From positions 372,001-436,000 of the forward strand of contig NZ_WBKB01000001.1 in the NCBI RefSeq assembly GCF_008831155.1: a stretch of DNA of 64,000 nt, written 5' to 3'. Shown here in pieces: positions 17,854-25,028 of this stretch (its first letter is position 1; each line of letters starts with the position of its first letter). Origin of the DNA: Gulosibacter chungangensis (GTDB lineage: Bacteria; Actinomycetota; Actinomycetes; Actinomycetales; Microbacteriaceae). The position numbers and the translations under genes were made by a program. The notes beneath the pieces were generated by a model that ran no database searches, was not told where the DNA came from, and saw only the letters and a list, made by a program, of their open reading frames with translations.

Positions 17854-18756
17854 CTAGCGCAGATCGTGCTGACCGGTATCCGGCCGGGCTTCATCCGAAG
17901 CCGGCACGTCTTCCTTGCTGATCAGGGCATCGTCATCCCAGGCCGCGAGCGTACGCAGGTCGATCATCGCGGTTTCCGGCATGACCTCGCCTCCCGCAAC
18001 CCATGCGAGACCGTCCAACAGCGATCCCACCGAACGGTGTCGCGCGACCACGTCAATGCGCAAGCCGAGTGCCCGCCCATCCTTCGCTGTGCGAGGACCG
18101 ATCGCGCCGAGGATGATGTCCTCCGGAATGTGGTGGAACTGCTTGATGAGCTGTTCCGCTACCGAACCGCTGGTGACAAGGATTGCGCGGATGCGGGAAT
18201 TCAGAATGTCGTGCTGGATAGATTCCGGTGCGGGGACCCCCACCGAACGGTAGGCGACCACCGACTCCACCCCGTGACCGCGGCGGCTCATACCGCGCGC
18301 GAGGGCGGGTTTGGAGGCTTCCGAGTGCAGCCAGAGCACGTTCACTTTCGGCATCCGTCGCTGAATTTCTGGCCACTCGACCAGCAAACCCTTTGCCGAG
18401 TTGTCGTGCGTGGGCACGAAATCGACCCGGTAGCCGCTGGCAGCCAGGGAGGATGCGGTGGTCTCCCCCGCGGCCGCAATCAGGGTGCCTTCGGGCACCC
18501 GCACGTTCATCGAGTGCATGACGTCGACCGCCGTGGCACTGGTCACCGCAAGCCAGTCGTAGGCACCGCCTTCGAGGCGTACGAGCGCTTCCGCGAGGAG
18601 ATCCGCGTCTTCCGGTGCGGGGCTCGCAAAATTGATCAGCGGTGCCGTGATGGGGAAAGCTCCCCGCGCGCGTACAGCTTCGGCAGCATCATTACCGAAA
18701 GTTCCACCGCGCGGCACGAGAACCTTCCAGCCCTTGAGAGGCTGGCCTGTCGTCAT
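17854..18756 (-). CDS. hemD: Uroporphyrinogen-III synthase
   Basis: Cyclises hydroxymethylbilane to uroporphyrinogen III, the branch point of heme and corrinoid synthesis. The 300-aa protein opens with GWKVLVPRGGTFGNDAAEAV and contains YDWLAVTSATAVDVM and VNVLWLHSEASKPALARG. TSGSVAEQLI and LGAIGPRTAKDGRALG follow. All are typical of actinobacterial HemD. About 40 extra C-terminal residues are acidic and probably disordered. No other canonical tetrapyrrole gene is adjacent except the degenerate HemQ-like gene upstream (58 bp gap, same strand). Whether the cell makes heme cannot be judged from this window. Confidence 0.87.
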   Translation of the reverse strand: MTTGQPLKGWKVLVPRGGTFGNDAAEAVRARGAFPITAPLINFASPAPEDADLLAEALVRLEGGAYDWLAVTSATAVDVMHSMNVRVPEGTLIAAAGETTASSLAASGYRVDFVPTHDNSAKGLLVEWPEIQRRMPKVNVLWLHSEASKPALARGMSRRGHGVESVVAYRSVGVPAPESIQHDILNSRIRAILVTSGSVAEQLIKQFHHIPEDIILGAIGPRTAKDGRALGLRIDVVARHRSVGSLLDGLAWVAGGEVMPETAMIDLRTLAAWDDDALISKEDVPASDEARPDTGQHDLR

Positions 18757-18813
18757 AGTTGCCGTCCGTTTCAGTACTTGGAGGAATACCGCTTAGTGAA
18801 TGCCATTCCTAAG

Positions 18814-19554
18814 CTATCGAAGTATCTCGTAGAGTTCAGCCGGGGTCACAAAGCGCCCTGTGCGAGGTGTCGCTACGGTCATCAGACCATTTTCCAACAA
18901 ACCGAGGGAGGGTCCGATCAGCTCGCCCGGATCATCCGCTTCCACGGCCGCAAACAGTCTGACCGGTCCGGTACCGATCTGGGCGTGCAAGCTCGTGGTT
19001 TCGAGGATCGCTTCCTGGGCGCCGGCCTCGCCGTCTGCGGCCAGATCCAGGTCTTCGAGATCCGCTGGCGTCGCCTCGGTCGTGTCATCGTCGTCTTCGA
19101 ATTCCTCGTCGAGGTTATCGATATCGGGATCGTCGATTTCCTCGCCCTCGAACTCTTCGTCAACCGGGCCGGGAGACACCGGCACGAAGCTAATCCAACC
19201 GCCGGGTTCATCCGCGAGTTCGCTCACACCCAGGGTCAGGATCGACTCAATCGCGAGCGTGTCTCCGAGGATCTGCGTGCGGTGCAGCTGTCGCTTTGCC
19301 CACTGCAGATCGTCGACGGTCTCAGAAGTGAGCCAGATCATCACCGAAGCACTCGCGTCAAAGCCGGTGAGGTCATAGACACCACGGACGCGGACATGTT
19401 CCTCGGTGAGTTCCGTAAACACCGAGTCGAGTTCTTTCGTGAGTCGAATCGCTTCGTCGCCCGAAGCGCGCGTTTCGATCAGTTCGGTCTCAGCAAATAC
19501 CAAGAACAGCGAGTAGACGGCAGCACCTTCAGTGAAATCTACAGTTTCGGTCAT
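18814..19554 (-). CDS. HemQ-like (chlorite dismutase-family) protein with heme-binding core replaced by acidic linker
   Basis: A 246-aa protein whose ends match coproheme decarboxylase HemQ. N-terminal: YSLFLVF, VRGVYDLTGFDASASVMIWL and LQWAKRQLHRTQILG. C-terminal: RLFAAVEADDPGEL and GRFVTPAELYEIL, equivalent to the EADEL and GRRVSPAEL segments. The middle, which in HemQ carries the YPFxRSxEWY tyrosine region and the proximal heme histidine, is reduced to WISFVPVSPGPV. About 55 mostly Asp/Glu residues then run from roughly 132 to 185. Neither heme-ligand nor catalytic residues remain, so decarboxylase activity is unlikely. It lies upstream of hemD in the orientation expected of a heme locus. 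Homology is inferred by eye. Confidence 0.7.
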   Translation of the reverse strand: MTETVDFTEGAAVYSLFLVFAETELIETRASGDEAIRLTKELDSVFTELTEEHVRVRGVYDLTGFDASASVMIWLTSETVDDLQWAKRQLHRTQILGDTLAIESILTLGVSELADEPGGWISFVPVSPGPVDEEFEGEEIDDPDIDNLDEEFEDDDDTTEATPADLEDLDLAADGEAGAQEAILETTSLHAQIGTGPVRLFAAVEADDPGELIGPSLGLLENGLMTVATPRTGRFVTPAELYEILR

Positions 19555-19607
19555 GACACAGCTCTCTGTCGAAATTGGATGGATGGTGTTGCCAGCCGGG
19601 TGCGCAA

Positions 19608-19883
19608 TTAGCGGCCGCGACGTGCGAGACCGATCACCCCGGCGATAATGCCACCGATAACCACCGCGGCACCGGCGGCCACGCCAATCACGGTCGCCGG
19701 GGATTCCTCGGTGGCCTTCCGCAACTGTTCCTTGCGCTCATCTGCCCACTCACCGAAACGTGCAGGGACATCGAGTTTGTATTCGAGAGCGTCGAGCGTT
19801 TCGGCAAGCTCGCGACGAGTGTGCTCGATATCGCGACGAATTTCACTCGAGCTGCGCTTGGGGGCGCTATTGGTGTTACTCAT
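19608..19883 (-). CDS. DUF3618 membrane-anchored protein
   Basis: A 91-aa protein with the DUF3618 signature SEIRRDIEHTRRELAETLDALEYKLD in its N-terminal half, followed by a basic/acidic amphipathic stretch. One C-terminal transmembrane helix (VIGVAAGAAVVIGGIIAGVIGLA) is followed by Arg residues. It overlaps the upstream holin-like gene by 8 bp, so the two are translationally coupled. GGGAG lies 9 nt before the ATG. Such proteins accompany phage-holin-family envelope proteins in many actinobacteria; their function is unknown. Confidence 0.88.
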   Translation of the reverse strand: MSNTNSAPKRSSSEIRRDIEHTRRELAETLDALEYKLDVPARFGEWADERKEQLRKATEESPATVIGVAAGAAVVIGGIIAGVIGLARRGR

Positions 19884-20355
19884 ACTTGCCGACTCCCTTA
19901 AGTGCGTTGACGTCCTGCTTGAGCGAGTTCATGCTCTCCGCTGGCATGACACCCTTCATCTTCTTGAATAGCGCGATCGCCACGAGCGCGGCGATCACCA
20001 TGATCACCAGCAGCACACCCGCCACGATCAGAGCCGACAGCCACGGTGCGAACACCGTGTTGAGCCCGAGGATTGCCGCTGCCAAAAGCACCGCCCACAA
20101 CGAGAGCGCGAAGAAGGCCACCACGGCGAAGAGTCCGGCGCCAATGCCGCCGAATTTCGCCTTTGCGGTCATTTCTTGCTTGGCGTGCTCGAACTCATCC
20201 TTCGCGAGGGACAGTGCGAGCCGGGGTACGCTCCCCGCAAGCTTGCTCACCGAGCGGCGTGATTTCGGGTTGAACTTCCCCAGTCGAGCCGGTTCTTCAG
20301 CGTTCGGGAACGGGCCGCGGCTGGGCTCGTGGGACGCCTTGTCGTAGTCGCTCAT
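19876..20355 (-). CDS. Phage-holin-family (actinobacterial holin superfamily III) membrane protein
   Basis: A 159-aa protein. The N-terminal 45 residues are polar, then SVPRLALSLAKDEFEHAKQEM is the amphipathic signature of this family. Two adjacent transmembrane helices follow (about residues 70-95 and 100-128), then a short cytosolic tail with MKGVMPAESMNSLKQDVNAL. The domain name reflects similarity only: there is no endolysin or other phage gene nearby, and the gene sits in a chromosomal DUF3618 / YtxH cluster. GGGAG is 7 nt before the ATG. An envelope-stress or turgor role is speculative. Confidence 0.85.
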   Translation of the reverse strand: MSDYDKASHEPSRGPFPNAEEPARLGKFNPKSRRSVSKLAGSVPRLALSLAKDEFEHAKQEMTAKAKFGGIGAGLFAVVAFFALSLWAVLLAAAILGLNTVFAPWLSALIVAGVLLVIMVIAALVAIALFKKMKGVMPAESMNSLKQDVNALKGVGKYE

Positions 20356-20390
20356 TGCGCTACTCCCTTTCCTTCACTCTTGAACGATGC

Positions 20391-20723
20391 CTAAGCCGGG
20401 TTCGGCACAGTGCCAGCGGGGGCTTCTGGCGCCTTCGAGGCGCGGTTCTTTGAGGCGCTGCTCTTCGAACCACTGCCCAGAATCTTGCTGACGAGCCCGG
20501 AGACCAGCTTGCCAAGGCCGCGGAAAGAAGACTCCACTGCCTTCGGCACATACTTACCGGTCAGGCCTTGAACGTTGTCTACCTGCTTCTGCACCGGACC
20601 GGAATTCCAGACCGACTTGGCACCGGCAGCGATCTGGTCATATCGCTCACGGCCAGCACGTGCACCGAGCACGTATCCGGCTGCAAGGCCAACGACGAGG
20701 GCAAGCTTGCTTGAGGTCTTCAT
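20391..20723 (-). CDS. YtxH-like small membrane protein
   Basis: A 110-aa protein. One N-terminal helix with glycine-rich motif, LALVVGLAAGYVLGARAGRERYDQ, matches the YtxH/GvpP-type pattern (G-x-x-x-G-x-x-x-A-P/R). A cytosolic amphipathic region and a Ser/Lys/Ala-rich disordered tail follow. AAGGGA lies 5 nt before the ATG. The gap to the holin-like gene downstream is 35 bp on the same strand, so the three small envelope genes probably form one transcription unit. Function unknown. Confidence 0.82.
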   Translation of the reverse strand: MKTSSKLALVVGLAAGYVLGARAGRERYDQIAAGAKSVWNSGPVQKQVDNVQGLTGKYVPKAVESSFRGLGKLVSGLVSKILGSGSKSSASKNRASKAPEAPAGTVPNPA

Positions 20724-20840
20724 CCTGGTCCCTTCGGTTCACTGCAAATTCAAACTCCAGGTTAGTCGCAGAATCGTCACGGTTACGTGTACGTCCTGCG
20801 ACAAACCCGGTTCTTGCGCCCGAAGTGGATACCGAGCTCG

Positions 20841-22814
20841 CTACCAGATTGCGACGCGCTCAGCAGGATCCAGCCACAGCGCATCCCCTTCACCGAGGCC
20901 GAAGGTCTCGTAGAACGGGTCGAGATTGCGCACGATCTGATTGCAGCGGAACTCGGCGGGCGAGTGCGGGTCAACCGCGAGCAACATTTTCATGTACTCG
21001 GGGCGACGCTTCTCTCGCCAGGCTTGCGCCCAGGACAGGAAGAACCGTTCGGCGCCGGTGAGCCCGTCGATCACGGGCGCTTCCTGGCCGTCGAGGTGTC
21101 GCTGGTACGCCTTCCAGGCGATACCGAGGCCACCGAGGTCGCCAATGTTTTCGCCGATAGTGAGCTCGCCGTTGACCGTTTCGCCGTCCACGCCTTCGGG
21201 TGAGAGCTCCGAGTACTGGCTGATCAGGGAAGCCGTGTGCTTCTCGAACGCCTCGCGGTCGGCATCCGTCCACCAATTCTCAAGCTTGCCGTCGCCGTCG
21301 TACTTGGAACCCTGGTCGTCGAAACCGTGACCAATCTCGTGCCCGATCACCGCACCGATCGCACCGTAGTTGGCGGCAGCATCCCGCTCTTCCTCAAAGA
21401 AGGGGTACTGCAGAATCGCGGCCGGGAAGACAATCTCATTCTGCGGCGGCAGGTAGTAGGCGTTCACGGTCTGCGGGGTCATCAGCCACAGTTCGCGGTC
21501 CACCGGCTGGCCGACCTTCGAATACTCCCAGTCCGCTTCGAATACGGCGGCGCGGCGCACGTTACCCACCAGATCATTCGGCGAGATGTGCAGTGCCGAG
21601 TAGTCACGCCACTTCGAGGGGTAACCGATCTTCGGGGTGAACTTCCCGAGCTTCTCGAGCGCGCGCTCCCGAGTCTCCGGGCCCATCCACTCGAGCTGCG
21701 AAATCGAATCCCGGTAGGCGGCGAGGAGATCCTCAACCAGCGCATCCATCTTCGCCTTCGCGGAAGGCTTGAAGTGACGGGCGACATATTCCTCGCCGAT
21801 AGCTTCGCCAAGGAGCGATTCGGCGTGCGAAACACCGCGCTTCCAGCGGTCCCGCTGCTCAGGGACGCCCTGCAGCGTGGTGCCGAAGAACTCGAAGTTT
21901 GCGGCCGAAATTTCGGGGCTCAGGATCGCGGCGTGCGCGAGCACGATCCGCCACACCAGCCAGTCGCGCCACTGCTCGAGACGCTCTTCGGTGAGCAGGC
22001 TCGCGAGGCCATCGGCAAAGCTCGGTTCGCTCAGCACGAAGCGCTGGAAGGTGCCCTCGGGAGCCTGGAATTCCTGCATCCAACCGCGGATGTCGCGCTC
22101 GCCAAAGCGCGCCATGAACTCATCGATCGTGGTCGGGTTGTACGTGAGGTCGGCCTCACGAGTCTTCACGACATCCCAGTGGTGGGATGCAATGGCCGTC
22201 TCGAGCTCGAAAACGTTCTTCGCGCGGTCGGCGGGCCGGGGCACATCGGTGAGCACGAACATCCGCTCAATGTGCGCGAGGTAGGCCTCGCGGATCGGCG
22301 CGTACTGCTCCTCGCGGTAGTAGGATTCGTCGGGCAGGCCCAGGCCCGACTGCTCAAAATAGAGCGCGTTCTTGGTCGGGTCGCCGAGGTCACCGATGAC
22401 GTACTGGCTGAAGAAACCACCCACGCCCTTGTGCTCGTTACGACCGAGTAGCCAGAGGAACTCGTCGATCGAGGAGACCACGAGTGCCTGCATGATGTCC
22501 TGCGCGATCGGGTCTGCGCCGAGCTTCGAAAGCAGGTCCTCATTCATAAATGCCGCGTATGCATCCGCTGCCTTGCGGAGGCCAGTGTCGGGCTGGGCAT
22601 CCTTGCTGCCCTCGAGAATCTCGCGGACGGCAACCTCTGCCTCATCGTGCAGGATGTGGAAGGAGCCGAAGGAAGCCTTATCCGAAGGGATCTCGGTGTT
22701 GGCACGCCACTTGCCGTTGACGTGGCGGAAGAGGTCGTCCTGCGGCCGGACCGCTGAGTCGAGGGATTCGAAGTCGATGCCTGAACTAAGCTGCGTGCTC
22801 TTGCTGGTCGTCAT
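20841..22814 (-). CDS. M13-family zinc metallopeptidase (PepO/neprilysin-like)
   Basis: A 657-aa oligopeptidase. The N-terminal cap is typical (DDLFRHVNGKWRANTEIPSDKASFGSF). The catalytic zinc motif HEIGH (492-496) is followed by GFDDQGSKYDGDGKL, and the third zinc ligand lies in ENIGDLGGLGIAWKAY. The protein ends with the family's CNQIVRNLDPFYETF segment. No signal peptide is seen from the chosen start, so a cytosolic location is likely, as in other actinobacterial M13 enzymes. The ATG at 22814 is preferred to upstream in-frame starts because TACCCT (22822-22827) lies 7 nt before it. Confidence 0.93.
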   Translation of the reverse strand: MTTSKSTQLSSGIDFESLDSAVRPQDDLFRHVNGKWRANTEIPSDKASFGSFHILHDEAEVAVREILEGSKDAQPDTGLRKAADAYAAFMNEDLLSKLGADPIAQDIMQALVVSSIDEFLWLLGRNEHKGVGGFFSQYVIGDLGDPTKNALYFEQSGLGLPDESYYREEQYAPIREAYLAHIERMFVLTDVPRPADRAKNVFELETAIASHHWDVVKTREADLTYNPTTIDEFMARFGERDIRGWMQEFQAPEGTFQRFVLSEPSFADGLASLLTEERLEQWRDWLVWRIVLAHAAILSPEISAANFEFFGTTLQGVPEQRDRWKRGVSHAESLLGEAIGEEYVARHFKPSAKAKMDALVEDLLAAYRDSISQLEWMGPETRERALEKLGKFTPKIGYPSKWRDYSALHISPNDLVGNVRRAAVFEADWEYSKVGQPVDRELWLMTPQTVNAYYLPPQNEIVFPAAILQYPFFEEERDAAANYGAIGAVIGHEIGHGFDDQGSKYDGDGKLENWWTDADREAFEKHTASLISQYSELSPEGVDGETVNGELTIGENIGDLGGLGIAWKAYQRHLDGQEAPVIDGLTGAERFFLSWAQAWREKRRPEYMKMLLAVDPHSPAEFRCNQIVRNLDPFYETFGLGEGDALWLDPAERVAIW

Positions 22815-22928
22815 GACCACCAGGGTACCCATGCGTGGTTGTGAACGCGGTTGCGGGTGGCGGCGCTGTAGCGGCCTAGTGACGGCGCAGTGGCGTACCG
22901 GATCGCGGTTTCCTGGGAGAATGGCCAG

Positions 22929-24254
22929 GTGACCTCCCGCTTCGAGACGACCCGCCGCATCCTGGCCCTTGCCGTGCCCGCGCTCGGTTCGCTCGTCGCG
23001 CAACCGCTGTTCGTGCTCACCGACACCGCGATGGTCGGGCACCTCGGCGAATCGGTGCTGGCGGGACTCTCGATCGGCGCGACCATCATCACCACGATTA
23101 CCGGGCTGATGGTCTTCCTCGCGTACACCACGACGCCGCTGGTCGCCCGCCGCCTGGGAGCCGGAGATCGGGCGGGCGCCGTGCGAGCCGGCATCGACGG
23201 CATGTGGCTCGGCCTTGCCTGCGGCGTGGTGCTGCTCTTACTGGGCCTGGTGATCGCGGACCCGGTGGTGCGAGTGTTCACGAATGATCAGTTCGTGTAC
23301 GAGGCGGCGATGAGTTATCTCACCGTCTCGCTCTGGGGCCTACCGGGGATGCTGTTGGTGATCGCGGGAACCGGGTTGCTGCGCGGTTTGCAAGACACCA
23401 AGACGCCACTTCTGGTGGCTGTGGGCGGCGCCGTGCTCAACGCGGGGCTGAATGCCGCGCTCATTTACGGCGCGCAGCTGGGCATCGCGGGCTCGGCACT
23501 CGGCACGGTCATCGCCGAAACGCTCATGGCGGTGATCTACATCATCGTTGGCATGCAGGCCGCGAACACCCACGGGGTGAGCCTCTCCTTCGGAATCGGC
23601 CAGCCCCGCGAGGCGCTCGTGAGTTCCTCGCTGATGATCCTCCGCACCGTGACACTGCGCATCGCGCTATTGCTACTGATGTGGGCAGGCGCGCAGCTGG
23701 GCGTTTCGGAACTCGCGACCCTGCAGGTGACCTACACGGTTTACAACGTGCTGGTCTTCACCCTGGATGCGCTGGCCATCGCAGCCCAAGCCATCATCGG
23801 CCATGATCTCGGCGCGGGTCGAGCGTCGGAGGTGAAACGACTGACCTGGATGCTGGTGTGGTGGGGTGTCGGGCTCGGCGTGGTGCTGCTGCTGGTCATG
23901 ATCGCGCTGTCGCCGGTATTCGGCTACCTCTTTGTGAACGAATTCGCGGTGCTCGATATGCTGCCTTCGGCATTCATCACCATGGCGCTCTTCCTCCCCA
24001 TCGGCGGGGTGGTCTTCGTGCTCGACGGGGTGCTGATCGGTGCGGGCGACCTGAAGTACCTCGCGATTGTGGGCATCTTCCCACTGATCGCATTCGTGTC
24101 GCTGGTCTTTATCGTGCTCGGCCTGAACGTGCAGGGGGCATACGCGGTCAACATGCTCTGGTGCGCCTTCGGCGGTTATCTCATTGGCCGCGGCATCACC
24201 CTGATTGGCCGCGTCGTGGGTGACCGCTGGATCGTACTTGGAGCATCCCGCTAA
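22929..24254 (+). CDS. MATE-family multidrug/toxin efflux transporter
   Basis: A 441-aa integral membrane protein with 12 predicted helices. MATE signatures include ILALAVPALGSLVAQPLFVLTDTAMVG at the N-terminus, then LGDR-like RRLGAGDRAGA, GLLRGLQDTKTPL, and DALAIAAQAIIGHDLGAG in the second half. It resembles the DinF branch, which exports cationic drugs or metabolites by Na+ or H+ antiport. The GTG at 22929 has GGGAGA 8 nt upstream; an in-frame ATG lies 39 nt earlier. It is divergent from the M13 peptidase gene and the specific substrate is unknown. Confidence 0.92.
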   Translation: MTSRFETTRRILALAVPALGSLVAQPLFVLTDTAMVGHLGESVLAGLSIGATIITTITGLMVFLAYTTTPLVARRLGAGDRAGAVRAGIDGMWLGLACGVVLLLLGLVIADPVVRVFTNDQFVYEAAMSYLTVSLWGLPGMLLVIAGTGLLRGLQDTKTPLLVAVGGAVLNAGLNAALIYGAQLGIAGSALGTVIAETLMAVIYIIVGMQAANTHGVSLSFGIGQPREALVSSSLMILRTVTLRIALLLLMWAGAQLGVSELATLQVTYTVYNVLVFTLDALAIAAQAIIGHDLGAGRASEVKRLTWMLVWWGVGLGVVLLLVMIALSPVFGYLFVNEFAVLDMLPSAFITMALFLPIGGVVFVLDGVLIGAGDLKYLAIVGIFPLIAFVSLVFIVLGLNVQGAYAVNMLWCAFGGYLIGRGITLIGRVVGDRWIVLGASR

Positions 24255-24305
24255 CGGGAATGCTGTTCCGAGCGACCGGCGCATAAACCCGCTACCCTTT
24301 CACGA

Positions 24306-25001
24306 ATGCGCCTCGTCATTGCTCGTTGTTCGGTCGACTATGTCGGCCGCCTCACCGCACACCTGCCGGAAGCTACGCGTCTGCTCATCCACAAGGCTGA
24401 CGGCTCGCTGCTTGTCCACAGCGACGGCGGCTCATATAAGCCGCTGAATTGGATGAGCCCGCCCGCAATTCTGAGCGTGGTTGAGCTGAGTGAAGAGCAG
24501 CAGCTCGGTGGCGTAATCGAGTGCTGGGAAGTCACGCACCGTAAGACCGGTGACAAGCTGCGCGTGAATATTTACGAGTGGATCTCCGACCAGAACTTTG
24601 AGCTCGGTGTCGACCCGGGCCTCACCAAGGACGGTGTCGAGGCTCACCTACAGGAACTCCTCGCCGCACAAATTGAGCGGCTCGGCGACGGGCACACCCT
24701 CGTGCGACGCGAACACATGACCGCGATCGGCCCCGTGGATATCCTCGCGCGGGACCCGGAGGGTAAGGCCGTGGCGGTCGAGATTAAGCGTCGTGGAGAA
24801 ATTGATGGCGTTGAGCAGCTGACGCGATATTTGGAACTCATGAACCGCGACCCGCTACTAACACCGGTGACCGGCGTTTTCGCGGCGCAGGAGATCAAGC
24901 CGCAAGCGCGCACCCTTGCCGAAGACCGCGGCATCCGCTGCGTCGTGCTCGACTATGAGGACATGCGCGGCAGCGAGTCAGGCGAACTGCGCCTGTTCTG
25001 A
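24306..25001 (+). CDS. nucS: Mismatch-specific endonuclease NucS/EndoMS
   Basis: Actinobacterial and archaeal endonuclease that cuts both strands at mismatches and substitutes for MutS/MutL. The 231-aa protein has the N-terminal DNA-binding domain ([16 protein letters not shown], then [12 protein letters not shown]) and a C-terminal RecB-type nuclease core. [10 protein letters not shown] and [21 protein letters not shown] supply the Asp, Glu-x-Lys and Gln active-site residues. The C-terminus GELRLF is a sliding-clamp interaction motif. The ATG is 7 nt after TACCCT (24293-24298), so it is predicted leaderless. It converges on the thiamine-diphosphate enzyme gene. Confidence 0.95.
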   Translation: MRLVIARCSVDYVGRLTAHLPEATRLLIHKADGSLLVHSDGGSYKPLNWMSPPAILSVVELSEEQQLGGVIECWEVTHRKTGDKLRVNIYEWISDQNFELGVDPGLTKDGVEAHLQELLAAQIERLGDGHTLVRREHMTAIGPVDILARDPEGKAVAVEIKRRGEIDGVEQLTRYLELMNRDPLLTPVTGVFAAQEIKPQARTLAEDRGIRCVVLDYEDMRGSESGELRLF

Positions 25002-25028
25002 CGCTGCGCGTATGCGTGATTCGCTAAC

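Noticed and set aside
19876-20355. Prophage, based on the holin-family protein.
   Set aside because: No endolysin, terminase, capsid or integrase genes are nearby, and this protein family is mainly chromosomal in actinobacteria.
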